Shown piece after piece: positions 25,270 to 34,258 of a stretch of 59,954 bases of DNA. The position numbers and the translations under genes are program-made. The notes below the pieces were generated by a model. That model ran no database searches and was not told the DNA's origin. It saw nothing but the letters and a program-made list of their open reading frames with translations. The DNA is taken from NCBI GenBank assembly GCA_919902765.1, contig CAKKRP010000116.1, forward strand, positions 1-59,954, in the 5' to 3' direction. Each line of letters starts with the position of its first letter. Within the stretch, counting starts at the first letter, position 1. This DNA is from Gammaproteobacteria bacterium (lineage in GTDB: Bacteria; Pseudomonadota; Gammaproteobacteria; S012-40).

Positions 25270-27774
25270 TCACTGCGCGGCAATTGCACCTAAATCCAGG
25301 GTTCCTGTCCTGGGTCGCAATAGAAAATCGTTAGCGGGCGTGTACGCGCCTGCGCGCCCAACACCCCGCGCCAGACTTTTGCTGCCGATGCGCAAATCTT
25401 CACTGCCTCTATTTATGTTAGAAAAAAGCGGATCGCCTAAGACGCCGCTAATATCTTTCGAGGGGACGGGGACAGCGGCATTCGCTAAACCGAACCACAA
25501 ATTATTGTCCAAACGAACGCCAATATCCGCGCCAGGACTGTTATAATTGACGTAATAATGTTTAGCGGTGGACGCCGTGTAGACAATATTATTTTCGATA
25601 TATACTCTATTTGTGGACGAGGTCACCACTTCAGAATGTACTGCGCCATAGTTTTCACCATTACCTATACCGACATTCAAAAAGCTATTGTAGGCGATGA
25701 TCATGTTATCAAACGCATTTGACGCTAGGCGTAACCCCGGTTGCTGTGAATTCATGATGGTGTTGTTATAAATCGCTCCGTTCACCGTAACCATCGCAAC
25801 GTTAAGTCCATATTTTGCGGTAGCGTCGATCACGTTGTGATGCATATTGATTTTGCGCAAATAGCAATCTGGCCACCCGCAAATAGATCCGGTATTACCA
25901 TAAAATTGCACACCCGATCCACCACGAATATTTTTGATCGAATTATATGCGATCTCCAGATCATCGACATAATTATCGAAATACATGCCATGATTAATTA
26001 AAGATTCATTCACAGTTGCAGTCGGTTGCGTAAGGCCTTCAACATCGTGGATATTATTACCAAAGATTTTAGCATAACGAAACGCGCCGGTAATTCCCGC
26101 CGCTTTTTGTAATTTTTCTCCAATCTTGACGCTCATTTCATTATTCACCACGCGCCAATATTCACCAGATTTTTGACTATTTATAGGCCCATCGCCGCGA
26201 TCCGCATCACTCACCAGTGGCGTCCTGTCATTGTCTTCAATTGTAAATCCGGAAATCACAACATAGTGAGTATTCGCATAATATTGGGAACCTGGACCGC
26301 TAAATCCGCCCTTATGATTACCATTGGCGATTGACAACTGCACCGTCGCAGTTTCCCCAGGATAGACTTGAAAGGTTAAATAACCATTGTCAACTTTTCC
26401 ATTTGGCGCGGTACCATTTAGTTGACGTGGAATGCCTACAAAATGCTGATCGATTCCAGCGTCGCTCCATATGCCACCGCGCACCACGATCACATCACCA
26501 GGACCAAACCGTGCCCACGCCGGATTGGGTGCGCGTGGGGTAGCAAACACCGTGCTATTTTGGATCATTCGATAAGGCTTATCATAGGAGCCATCACCCG
26601 TAGCGTCCGACCCAATGGGCGAAACAAAAATAATGTCGCCTGGTTGATGGGTGAAAGTCACATCCGTATTGGAACTTGCCCCATTTACCACCACTTTAAT
26701 CGCCCCCACGGCACCTGCGGCTAGACCACCTAAGGCACCGACCTGTATACCGATCTGTTGGACATTCACACCATAGCGCCCAAATGCCTGCGCCTTGGCA
26801 TCGCCGAGAAACTTGTACGCAGCAACCTCGACATTATCGACATAGACACGGGTATTCGCACCCAAACCACCGGCGGTGCCGAAATTAAGCCCGAAAATAT
26901 TCAAATATGCCCCGTTATTATTTTCACCACCGGAGGTTGGGCCGGCCACCACGTCGGTGAACAAAACTGTGGGGTTGGCACTACAATCCGGTAAGCAAGC
27001 GCGCGGGGTGTTAACAATGACTGTCAGCGTATCTACTGCGCTGGCGCCGCCATTGTCGGTCACCGTAACGCGAAAACTCAAGGCCTCGGGCGTGGTCACC
27101 CCTGGCGCAACAAAGGCCAGATCGGCCCCGGACGCTCCTTGCAGGGTAACATTCGTCCCGCTGAGCTGTTGCCATTGATATGACACAATATTGCCGTCAG
27201 GGTCACTTGCCGTTGCATGTATATTCACTGGCGAGCCGACAACCACAGACAAATCCATACCTGCGCTAACGATGGGGGAGTTATTTACCACCGGCGGAGT
27301 GACGGGGGGGGGCGCAACCGATGGATTAACAGTAACGGTAACGGTGTCCGCCCCTGTCGCGCCTTTATCATCGGTGACTGTAAAACGAAATGAAATTCGA
27401 GTGAGCGTACTCGTGGTTGGCGCATTAAACTGTAACTGTTCGCGGTCGGCGCCTAGCGACGTAATACTTGGCCCCCGGGTTTGCTCCCACAAATAGCGAA
27501 CCACCGCCCCGTCTGTATCGGTACCCCGCCCAGCCACAGTCACTAAAGACCCAGAATCCACGGAAAAATTTGACCCCGCACTCGCCTCAGGCGCAACATT
27601 CGGCGTCGGCAGTTGCGGCTGTGTATCGGTTGGAGGAGTCGATGCTATAGAGGGTTTTGCAATATCGTCGCTAGGCATTTGCACTTGGCAGGCAGCCGCC
27701 ATGCACGCCAACAAGGTGGCCAACCAAGCGTTGGCACTGGGCGTTGATGATGTTTTTAAAGCTACATTATGCAT
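25270..27774 (-). CDS. Right-handed beta-helix lipoprotein 2 with two PKD domains
   Basis: An 834-residue protein with a lipoprotein-type signal (Cys24 or Cys29). Two PKD/Ig-like domains follow (~57-150 and ~163-258, each with the SxGTDxDGxxxxYxWxQ pattern), then a TIG-like block starting LFTDVVAGPTSGGENNNGAY (~265-395) and a long beta-helix (~400-820) with repeated NNxxNAxxG turns, for example IAYNSIKNIRGGSGVQFYGN. The end, RPRTGTLDLGAIAAQ, resembles the closures of other surface beta-helix proteins. PKD domains are adhesive or spacer modules. The first frame codon is GTG 27777; ATG 27774 follows GGAG and AGG sequences. Confidence 0.8.
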   Translation of the reverse strand: MHNVALKTSSTPSANAWLATLLACMAAACQVQMPSDDIAKPSIASTPPTDTQPQLPTPNVAPEASAGSNFSVDSGSLVTVAGRGTDTDGAVVRYLWEQTRGPSITSLGADREQLQFNAPTTSTLTRISFRFTVTDDKGATGADTVTVTVNPSVAPPPVTPPVVNNSPIVSAGMDLSVVVGSPVNIHATASDPDGNIVSYQWQQLSGTNVTLQGASGADLAFVAPGVTTPEALSFRVTVTDNGGASAVDTLTVIVNTPRACLPDCSANPTVLFTDVVAGPTSGGENNNGAYLNIFGLNFGTAGGLGANTRVYVDNVEVAAYKFLGDAKAQAFGRYGVNVQQIGIQVGALGGLAAGAVGAIKVVVNGASSNTDVTFTHQPGDIIFVSPIGSDATGDGSYDKPYRMIQNSTVFATPRAPNPAWARFGPGDVIVVRGGIWSDAGIDQHFVGIPRQLNGTAPNGKVDNGYLTFQVYPGETATVQLSIANGNHKGGFSGPGSQYYANTHYVVISGFTIEDNDRTPLVSDADRGDGPINSQKSGEYWRVVNNEMSVKIGEKLQKAAGITGAFRYAKIFGNNIHDVEGLTQPTATVNESLINHGMYFDNYVDDLEIAYNSIKNIRGGSGVQFYGNTGSICGWPDCYLRKINMHHNVIDATAKYGLNVAMVTVNGAIYNNTIMNSQQPGLRLASNAFDNMIIAYNSFLNVGIGNGENYGAVHSEVVTSSTNRVYIENNIVYTASTAKHYYVNYNSPGADIGVRLDNNLWFGLANAAVPVPSKDISGVLGDPLFSNINRGSEDLRIGSKSLARGVGRAGAYTPANDFLLRPRTGTLDLGAIAAQ

Positions 27775-28083
27775 CACCTATCACTCCGTATACGATATCG
27801 CGCATTGCATCCATTATGAATAGATCCTTAAACTGGGCCAACTCCAACTTCTCTACCCAGACTTAGGCCGGACAGTAAATATAAAGGAATTGCGCAAATT
27901 TTCCAAATAATATTCAATAGCGCCTGATTATTAAGGAAAAATGACGCTATGCATAAACAAATATGTCGGGCCTTTGCAACATAATCCAAAAAATGCCGTC
28001 GTGCATCGACTACAGTATTTTTTAAAAATTTAGCGTGCCGCCCCGCAAACACGAAAATGACGGATTTGTTACGCATAATAAAA
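27775..28083. promoter_or_regulatory. Gap between beta-helix genes 2 and 3
   Basis: No gene is supported. An 82-codon minus-strand frame (27828-28076) has no ribosome site and begins just past a terminator. The gap probably holds the promoter of beta-helix gene 2, but no strong boxes are seen. Confidence 0.3.
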
Positions 28084-28112
28084 AGGGGTTCTGAATATGC
28101 TTCAGAACCCCT
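28084..28112 (-). terminator. Rho-independent terminator of beta-helix gene 3
   Basis: AGGGGTTCTGAA (28084-28095) and TTCAGAACCCCT (28101-28112) pair perfectly over 12 bp with a 5-base loop. On the minus strand it is followed by TTTTTATTATG. It lies 53 bases after the stop of the gene ending at 28166. Confidence 0.85.
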
Positions 28113-28165
28113 GATGACTACGCTTTTCGCCGGGCGTTCATCGCTCGGCCACCACTACATCGCCA

Positions 28166-30862
28166 TCAATGTACCTCATAAGCCCCAATATCAAAGATAC
28201 CGGTGCGCACATTAAGCAACATATCATTGACCGGCGTATACACACCTGCAACACCCATATTGTACGCAGGACTTGCGATGTCGATACGCAAATCTTCGCT
28301 GCCAGTGACGACGCTCAGATACTTCGGATCGCCGAATATACCACCTACGTCCTTGCTAGGTGCTTTGGTGACTTTACCAAACCACAGGTTATTTTTCATG
28401 CTGATACCCGCATCCGACCCGGCGCCATTGTAATATGCATAATAACTACTAGAAGGCGATGTCGGCGACATGGAGAATATATTATTTTCGACATACACCG
28501 TATCGGGCGCGACCACAGTGCCATCGACAAATACGGCACCATAACTTTGCCCGTAAGCGACATCGAAAAAGCTGTTATGCGCAACCTTCAAGTTGCTAAA
28601 TTGATCGGAGCCTAAGCGTATGCCCGCCAATTTAGTGTGCATTACGATATTGTCGTAGATGTTACCGCCTGCGGTGACAATCCCCATATTCAGGCCATAT
28701 TTGCCGGAAACATTGGCAACGACATTATGATGCACATTTAGGCCGTCAAGGGTACACGCGGGATAACCGCAAACGGACCCCAAGTTTCCGAAGAATTGCA
28801 GTCCGCTACCACCGGGCACATTCTTGACGTTGTTATACGCCACTTCAACGTTAGACGTATAATTGTCAAAATACATTCCATGGTTAACCAATATCTCCGG
28901 ACTGGCCGTCGTCGCTACCGTGATGCCTTGTACGTCATGGATATAATTGCCCAATATCGCGGTATCGCGGAAACCTCCGGAAATAGCCCCGGCCTTTTGC
29001 GACACTTCACCGATTTTGATGCTCATCTCGTTATTGACGATACGCCAATGATCACCCGAGGTTTGCGCGTTAAACGGGCCACCGGCCCCAATATTGGAAG
29101 GCTTAGTGGCGTCGTCGTCATGCACCGTAAACCCGGAAAAAACAAAGTAATGAGAATTGACATAATACGTGCTGGAAGGCCCGCTAAACGCCCCTTTTTG
29201 ATTGCCCAATGCATAGGATAAATTGATCACCGCATCTTCGCCGGGATAGGCTTGGAATGCGACATAACCATTGCCGGCCACACCATTGGGTGCAGTTGGG
29301 TTCAAGTCTTGACGTATGCGCACAAACCGATTGTCCCAACCTACATCAGACCAACTACCGCCGCGCATTACGATGGTATCGCCGGGACCTAAGGCGACCC
29401 ACGCAGGATTTGTACGCGTGGTGTTTTGAACATAGCGATAGGGCTTCGCAAACGAACCGTTGCCTGTCGTATCGTCGCCGGTCAATGACACATAGATCAT
29501 GTCACCCGGTTGATTCATAAAGCTAAGATCGGTATTTGACGCGACATTTCCTACCACTACCTTGATCGCGCCTGACACTCCGGGCGTTAAACCACCTAAT
29601 GCCCCGACCTGTACGGCGAGTTGCTGCACAATCATGCCATAGGAGGCAAAGGGTTGCGCCTTGGCGTTACCTAGATATTTGTACGCCGCGACTTCGACAT
29701 TATTGATATATACTTTGGTGCTCGTGCCCAAACCTGAGGCAGCGCCTAAATTGGTGCCGAAAATATTCAAGTACGCACCATTATTGTTTTCGCCGCCCGA
29801 CGTAGGCCCTGCCACAAGATCGGTATAGAGTACGCTTGGAGACACACAAGCGGTACACACGGCCAATGAAAACGCGCCGAGTTGCGCAGTCGCCATACCG
29901 CTATCGGACACCGTGATCACGATATTATCGGTGGAACCGATATCCGACACGCTAGGCGTACCCCAAAGTTTACCGGTGGCCTGATCGAAACTCGTCCATG
30001 CGGGTTTGCCGCTGATCGAGAAACTCAATGCATCGCCATCGGAATCCATTGCATCCGGCGTGAAGGCATAGCTTTGATCTTGCAGAACGATCTTAAGCGA
30101 TGTGCCGGAAATAGTCGGCGCACGATTCACATTGGTGACCGTGACAGAAAACGGACCTATCGCCGCAGAATCTTTGCCGTCGAAAACACTAATGGAAATA
30201 GCAGGATATACGCCAGCATTCGAATATGACGGCGTGCCGGTAAGCGCTCCCGTCAACGGATCGAATGTCGCCCAACTCGGCTTGTTAGCGATAGAGAAAA
30301 CTAGCATATCGTTGAGATCGGCGTCACTCGCCGAGGGTAAGAAACCGTATGCCGTATTTTCTGCAATCGATACCAATGGAGTACCGCTAATCGTCGGCAC
30401 ACTATTGCTACTGACCACCGGTGTCGGCGTCGGTGTTACCGCGACTACTACAGGAATAACCGTGACATCGACAACATCGGATTGTATATAATCGTCGTTA
30501 TCCGTTACTTTAAGCTCAAACGACAACATTTCTTGCTGTGTCACTGATGGCGCGACGAACGCCAATATCGGCGAAGCCGCATCCACCATGGTGACGCTAG
30601 CCCCCGCCAATTGCGCCCAATGATAACGTTTAATAAACCCGTCTTGATCGGTGCCCTTACCAATTATTGTAACCGCTTCTAACGCTGTAACACTGCGATC
30701 GGCACCTGCATCTGCGACAGGCAGCGTAGCAGTGTTATTTTTTTTAATGGTCACATTAATGGTTGGCGACGGCATACCACAACCCGCCAACGCCAAACTC
30801 AAAACCCAAACACTGGATAACCTCTTTCCGAATTTCCTATTATTTAATATCTTGATACCCAT
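28166..30862 (-). CDS. Right-handed beta-helix lipoprotein 3 with PKD and Ig-like modules
   Basis: An 898-residue protein with lipobox L-A-G-C at Cys28. It carries one PKD-like domain (~45-135), two cadherin-like/He-PIG modules (~155-245 and ~246-340, each ISGTxxxxxxxxxYxFxPxAxDxD... then GTPSxSxxG), the TIG-like block from LYTDLVAGPTSGGENNNGAY (~345-475), then the beta-helix (~480-890). It ends NVRTGIFDIGAYEVH. Over the TIG and helix parts it is closely similar to the gene at 25270. AAGGGG lies 7 bases before ATG 30862 but 1 base before the alternative ATG 30868, which supports 30862; the frame is open to 31021 but that extension would bury the signal peptide. Confidence 0.82.
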   Translation of the reverse strand: MGIKILNNRKFGKRLSSVWVLSLALAGCGMPSPTINVTIKKNNTATLPVADAGADRSVTALEAVTIIGKGTDQDGFIKRYHWAQLAGASVTMVDAASPILAFVAPSVTQQEMLSFELKVTDNDDYIQSDVVDVTVIPVVVAVTPTPTPVVSSNSVPTISGTPLVSIAENTAYGFLPSASDADLNDMLVFSIANKPSWATFDPLTGALTGTPSYSNAGVYPAISISVFDGKDSAAIGPFSVTVTNVNRAPTISGTSLKIVLQDQSYAFTPDAMDSDGDALSFSISGKPAWTSFDQATGKLWGTPSVSDIGSTDNIVITVSDSGMATAQLGAFSLAVCTACVSPSVLYTDLVAGPTSGGENNNGAYLNIFGTNLGAASGLGTSTKVYINNVEVAAYKYLGNAKAQPFASYGMIVQQLAVQVGALGGLTPGVSGAIKVVVGNVASNTDLSFMNQPGDMIYVSLTGDDTTGNGSFAKPYRYVQNTTRTNPAWVALGPGDTIVMRGGSWSDVGWDNRFVRIRQDLNPTAPNGVAGNGYVAFQAYPGEDAVINLSYALGNQKGAFSGPSSTYYVNSHYFVFSGFTVHDDDATKPSNIGAGGPFNAQTSGDHWRIVNNEMSIKIGEVSQKAGAISGGFRDTAILGNYIHDVQGITVATTASPEILVNHGMYFDNYTSNVEVAYNNVKNVPGGSGLQFFGNLGSVCGYPACTLDGLNVHHNVVANVSGKYGLNMGIVTAGGNIYDNIVMHTKLAGIRLGSDQFSNLKVAHNSFFDVAYGQSYGAVFVDGTVVAPDTVYVENNIFSMSPTSPSSSYYAYYNGAGSDAGISMKNNLWFGKVTKAPSKDVGGIFGDPKYLSVVTGSEDLRIDIASPAYNMGVAGVYTPVNDMLLNVRTGIFDIGAYEVH

Positions 30863-31608
30863 AAACATGCCCCTTAATAAAGTAACTGACCCGTGCTTGT
30901 AACGGACTATCCAGGTCGTGCATCCCTTGGTGGGGTCACATACGCAATGCGACTTCCCTCGCAAAAGGCGAAATTGGCATCGAATCTCGCAACGGAGCAT
31001 CAACATGATAATAGACTGCATTTTTTGTATGGTATAAAAACATATACCACACTTTATTAAAGTTTTAAATCACCAAGCAACCACCGGAGCGCAACTTCAT
31101 ACAAGTTCTTAAAAAAGACTGTCTCTTTTTTGAGACAGATTTTTACTAAAAACTCTCGCATGAAAACACATCCACTTCACGTCGTGACGCTGATCGAAGT
31201 GTCCACATGCACACCAATTTATTACCACCCAAGACAATTCCAATTAAATATCGCGTTGCAAAAATTGATCACACTACGCGCGCTCCACTTGAGAATATTC
31301 CCGCTATGCCTTTTGCCCGCACTGTACGCCCGAACCAGGCGCATATGCGATATCGCCAAGCACTACACGAGTTATCGGATAAATATTCATTGGGAACAGA
31401 GTCGCATTTTTACGACAGCGAAGTGGATGTGCCTTGAAATGCAAATTACCACGCGGGATGCGTGTTATTGGCAATAATGACATGCCAACCACATTCGTTT
31501 ACGAATGCAGTTTGAATCAAGATTGGGGGTAGACTAATTTACGAAAACATATTTTGCACTATAACTTTAATTTGCTTTCGCGTTATCGCAAATTGCTATT
31601 AATCGCCT
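30863..31608. promoter_or_regulatory. Long gap with hairpins between beta-helix gene 3 and acyltransferase
   Basis: No gene can be firmly supported. A 76-codon plus-strand frame (31207-31437, MHTNLLPPKTIPIKYRVAKI...) has natural-looking composition but no good ribosome site or known relatives. A 115-codon overlapping frame looks like chance. Inverted repeats CATTCG-TTTA-CGAATG (31492-31507) and AATTTGC/GCAAATT (31569-31594) may mark the end of the acyltransferase transcript. Confidence 0.3.
31119..31138. terminator. Bidirectional terminator-like hairpin
   Basis: CTGTCTC (31119-31125) and GAGACAG (31132-31138) form a 7-bp stem with a T6 loop. ATTTTT follows on the plus strand and TCTTTTTT on the minus strand, so it could end transcripts in both directions. 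A transcript through the gap upstream of beta-helix gene 3 would be the one stopped. Confidence 0.5.
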
Positions 31609-32718
31609 TCAATTAGCGGATTTTTTTATTTTCAACAAAGCATTTAACTTCGTCTTTAACAATGGCGCGAACGGACGCTCAACAAAACGATGTAACGAAT
31701 ACGCCAGCAACAGCGATATCGTGAACACCAATATCAACAAAACATACTTATTAAAATAAGATTCAAACATATTCAACGCCATATAACCGATATATTGATG
31801 ACAAAGATATAACGGATAAGTGACCGCGCCTGCGGCTATTAACAAACGGCTCTTCGGAAACGTCATTTTTCGACGCGCAACGATCGCTAAAAAAATAAAA
31901 AACGCACTAATCATTCCTGACACAATGTCACGATCCAACTCAGACCGGTATCGTTGCATATAGGCGAAACGCTCGCTATCCGCTCCGGCTAGCGCAAATA
32001 CATATGCGCATACAACCATACTCCATAGTAAAACACTATCGCCCTTCCTCCATATCAGAAACAGCGCGACGCCCGCGATGAAATAGGGGCTCCACCGCGC
32101 GATAAAAATCGCATCTAAAATATATCCGAATTTTGTGTGCGGAAACAACAGATATAGCGCGGAAATCAATAACCAGCCCAGCAACAATTTCGGTAGCCGA
32201 TCCATTTTTTTAGCAAAGATGACCACTAACACCATCAAGTAAAACTTCATCTCTATCATCAATGTCCAATATACGCCGTCGATGGAATCGACGCCGACCC
32301 ATTCCTGAAACATCGTAAAATTGACAAGGAATTTCTTGAGCGAAATAGAAAAATGAGCATCGCCAAAACTCAGAATCGCGACCGTTGTCGCAATGATCGC
32401 CGCCCAATATGCAGGATATAAGCGCACCAGCCTTGATACCAAAAATTGCCGCCAATCTCTGTCTAAGGCGGTCATTACAATAACAAAACCGCTGATGATA
32501 AAAAACAAGTTGACGCCGAGGTAACCGTACTTACTAATGACCGACAGTGCGTCATAACGCACTGCGGTATAATCGCCGGTAATAAATGCGCGAAACGTAT
32601 AGTGAAAAAATACCACCATCAAGGCGGCTGTAAAGCGTATGAAATCAAGTTCGTAAAGCCGTTGGTCTAATCTAATCGGGGCGGCCCCGTCATCGTTCAA
32701 AATATTTTTTGTGGACAT
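31609..32718 (-). CDS. Acyltransferase 3 family membrane protein
   Basis: A 369-residue protein with ~10 TM segments of the acyltransferase-3 family (OafA/NodX), which acetylates or otherwise acylates sugars at the membrane. The N-terminal hallmark RFTAALMVVFFHYTFR contains the essential His in a TM helix; GYLGVNLFFIISGFVIVMTA and FLVSRLVRLYPAYWAA follow as expected. It ends LHRFVERPFAPLLK, also typical. ATG 32718 is chosen so that the protein starts shortly before the first helix; an in-frame start at 32796 would add 26 residues. Both have weak ribosome sites. It probably decorates the exopolysaccharide or a glycan. Confidence 0.8.
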   Translation of the reverse strand: MSTKNILNDDGAAPIRLDQRLYELDFIRFTAALMVVFFHYTFRAFITGDYTAVRYDALSVISKYGYLGVNLFFIISGFVIVMTALDRDWRQFLVSRLVRLYPAYWAAIIATTVAILSFGDAHFSISLKKFLVNFTMFQEWVGVDSIDGVYWTLMIEMKFYLMVLVVIFAKKMDRLPKLLLGWLLISALYLLFPHTKFGYILDAIFIARWSPYFIAGVALFLIWRKGDSVLLWSMVVCAYVFALAGADSERFAYMQRYRSELDRDIVSGMISAFFIFLAIVARRKMTFPKSRLLIAAGAVTYPLYLCHQYIGYMALNMFESYFNKYVLLILVFTISLLLAYSLHRFVERPFAPLLKTKLNALLKIKKSAN

Positions 32719-32996
32719 ACAGTGTGATAACCGATAAATCGTGGAATACAACTTCGGGATAGGCAGCAATTTTACAAATATATCAGCATTATACACGTCA
32801 GCAAATCAATATCCTACTATTAAGCCCTGTATATTATTAACGACAGGGGCAATCAATGAGCCGATAACAGACAGCATGGTCTGCCTACACGCATAGTAAT
32901 CATATAGCATTTTAATTTAGAATGATATAATACCGCCTGATCGCACCCTCGGGACACATTCTCCAAAACATGTACCGCTTTAGAAGGAATACATTT

Positions 32997-33038
32997 ATGG
33001 ACAAGCCACCTCGCTTTATGGACAAGCCACCTCGCTTA
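32997..33038 (+). repeat. 21-base tandem duplication containing the start codon
   Basis: The unit ATGGACAAGCCACCTCGCTT plus one base occurs at 32997-33017 and 33018-33038, differing only at the last base (T versus A). It encodes MDKPPRF then MDKPPRL. Likely a recent slippage duplication. Confidence 0.85.
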
Positions 33039-34193
33039 CTGATATTCGTCTCACACAATGGTTGCGGCATAGTGTCGCCTGTTATCGAACATTTGCGTGG
33101 CAATTTTAGCGTCGTCGATGTTATATATCTGCAATTGCCGCGCATGGTCATATTTTTATTATTGCTCGCATCTTTTCGTCCAAATCGAAAAGCGTGGTAT
33201 CAAAACTGGCAACGATTGCGTGAAAAAACCCTTTTTTCATTTAGAATGCTGACCCGCGCATGTGAACGGCATATCGCGCGCCATCGGCGCAATGTAGATG
33301 TTTTTATACAGGTTGGCGCACAATTTTCGCTGGGGCGGTATAAACAATTGGTACCCTATTTTGTGATCGCGGATTCCACACGACACCTATCGTCCAACAA
33401 TAAAGCCGACGAAATCAGTATTTTTCGCAATCAAAACACCGCGCATACTTGGTTAGCGCTGGAAGGACAGGTATATCGACACGCAACCGGGCTGATCGCC
33501 CGTAGTGTCCGCGTTGGCGAATCTTTCGTAAATCATTATGGCGCCAATCGAAATGCGGTATTGGTGCGCAACTTCGGTGTAGGGTTAGCGCATTCCGATG
33601 GTAATTTTTCAAAACAATACGACGGCAAAACAGTCTTGTTTGTGGGCAAAGGTAACTTTTCAGCCAAAGGCGGCCAATTGGTATTGGAGGCATTTTACAA
33701 AGTGCGCGAACACATACCGGATGCCCGCCTGATTATTGTCGGTCAAGAAGGAAAAAATATCGACAATATTGAATATCTCGGCTTAGTTTCCGATCGAAAC
33801 CGGTTGCGTACACTATTTGAACAGGCTCATCTTTTTGCGCTCCCTTCCTATATAGAACGCTTCGGCATGAGCATTTTAGAGGCAATGGCCGCCTACACGC
33901 CTTGCATCGTCGCTAATCATTCCGCCATGCCTGAAATCATCGGCGACACCGGTTTTACCGTCCCATTGGGCGATGCATCCGCGTTGGCGGAGAGGATATT
34001 AGTGTTATTGCAGAACCCTGATCTATCCGCTGAACTAGGTCGTAAGGCAAGGGCTAGATTTGAAAAAAATCTCTCGTGGGAGGCAGTGGGTAACGATATC
34101 AATATGTTTATTCGTTCGCGCATACACTACTATTTCATCCACCACATGGAAGCAGTGAATAACCAATCCAGCTTACATACCGCAGGGAGATAA
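32997..34193 (+). CDS. Glycosyltransferase family 4 protein
   Basis: A 398-residue GT-B fold glycosyltransferase. The donor-binding half has GKGNFSAKGGQLVLEAF (~215) and LFALPSYIERFGMSILEAMAAYTPCIVANHSAMPEII (as two adjoining stretches near ~275-310), the GT4 E-x7-E motif. The substrate sugar cannot be told. It is the only plus-strand gene inside the minus-strand polysaccharide region. The first 21 bases are tandemly duplicated (see the next entry), giving two in-frame ATGs; AAGGAA lies before the first. Confidence 0.8.
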   Translation: MDKPPRFMDKPPRLLIFVSHNGCGIVSPVIEHLRGNFSVVDVIYLQLPRMVIFLLLLASFRPNRKAWYQNWQRLREKTLFSFRMLTRACERHIARHRRNVDVFIQVGAQFSLGRYKQLVPYFVIADSTRHLSSNNKADEISIFRNQNTAHTWLALEGQVYRHATGLIARSVRVGESFVNHYGANRNAVLVRNFGVGLAHSDGNFSKQYDGKTVLFVGKGNFSAKGGQLVLEAFYKVREHIPDARLIIVGQEGKNIDNIEYLGLVSDRNRLRTLFEQAHLFALPSYIERFGMSILEAMAAYTPCIVANHSAMPEIIGDTGFTVPLGDASALAERILVLLQNPDLSAELGRKARARFEKNLSWEAVGNDINMFIRSRIHYYFIHHMEAVNNQSSLHTAGR

Positions 34194-34258
34194 GTTAACA
34201 AATGCATTACCGGTGAAGGCGGTTTTGTCGCTCGCGCCGGTTGCGCCCGGCATCGGCC

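Noticed and set aside
27828-28076. 82-codon minus-strand frame between two beta-helix genes
   Set aside because: No ribosome site, begins directly after the terminator of the upstream gene, no recognisable family.
31130-31477. 115-codon plus-strand frame upstream of beta-helix gene 3
   Set aside because: Starts at the terminator-like hairpin, composition like translated non-coding DNA; the overlapping 76-codon frame at 31207 looks better but is also unsupported.
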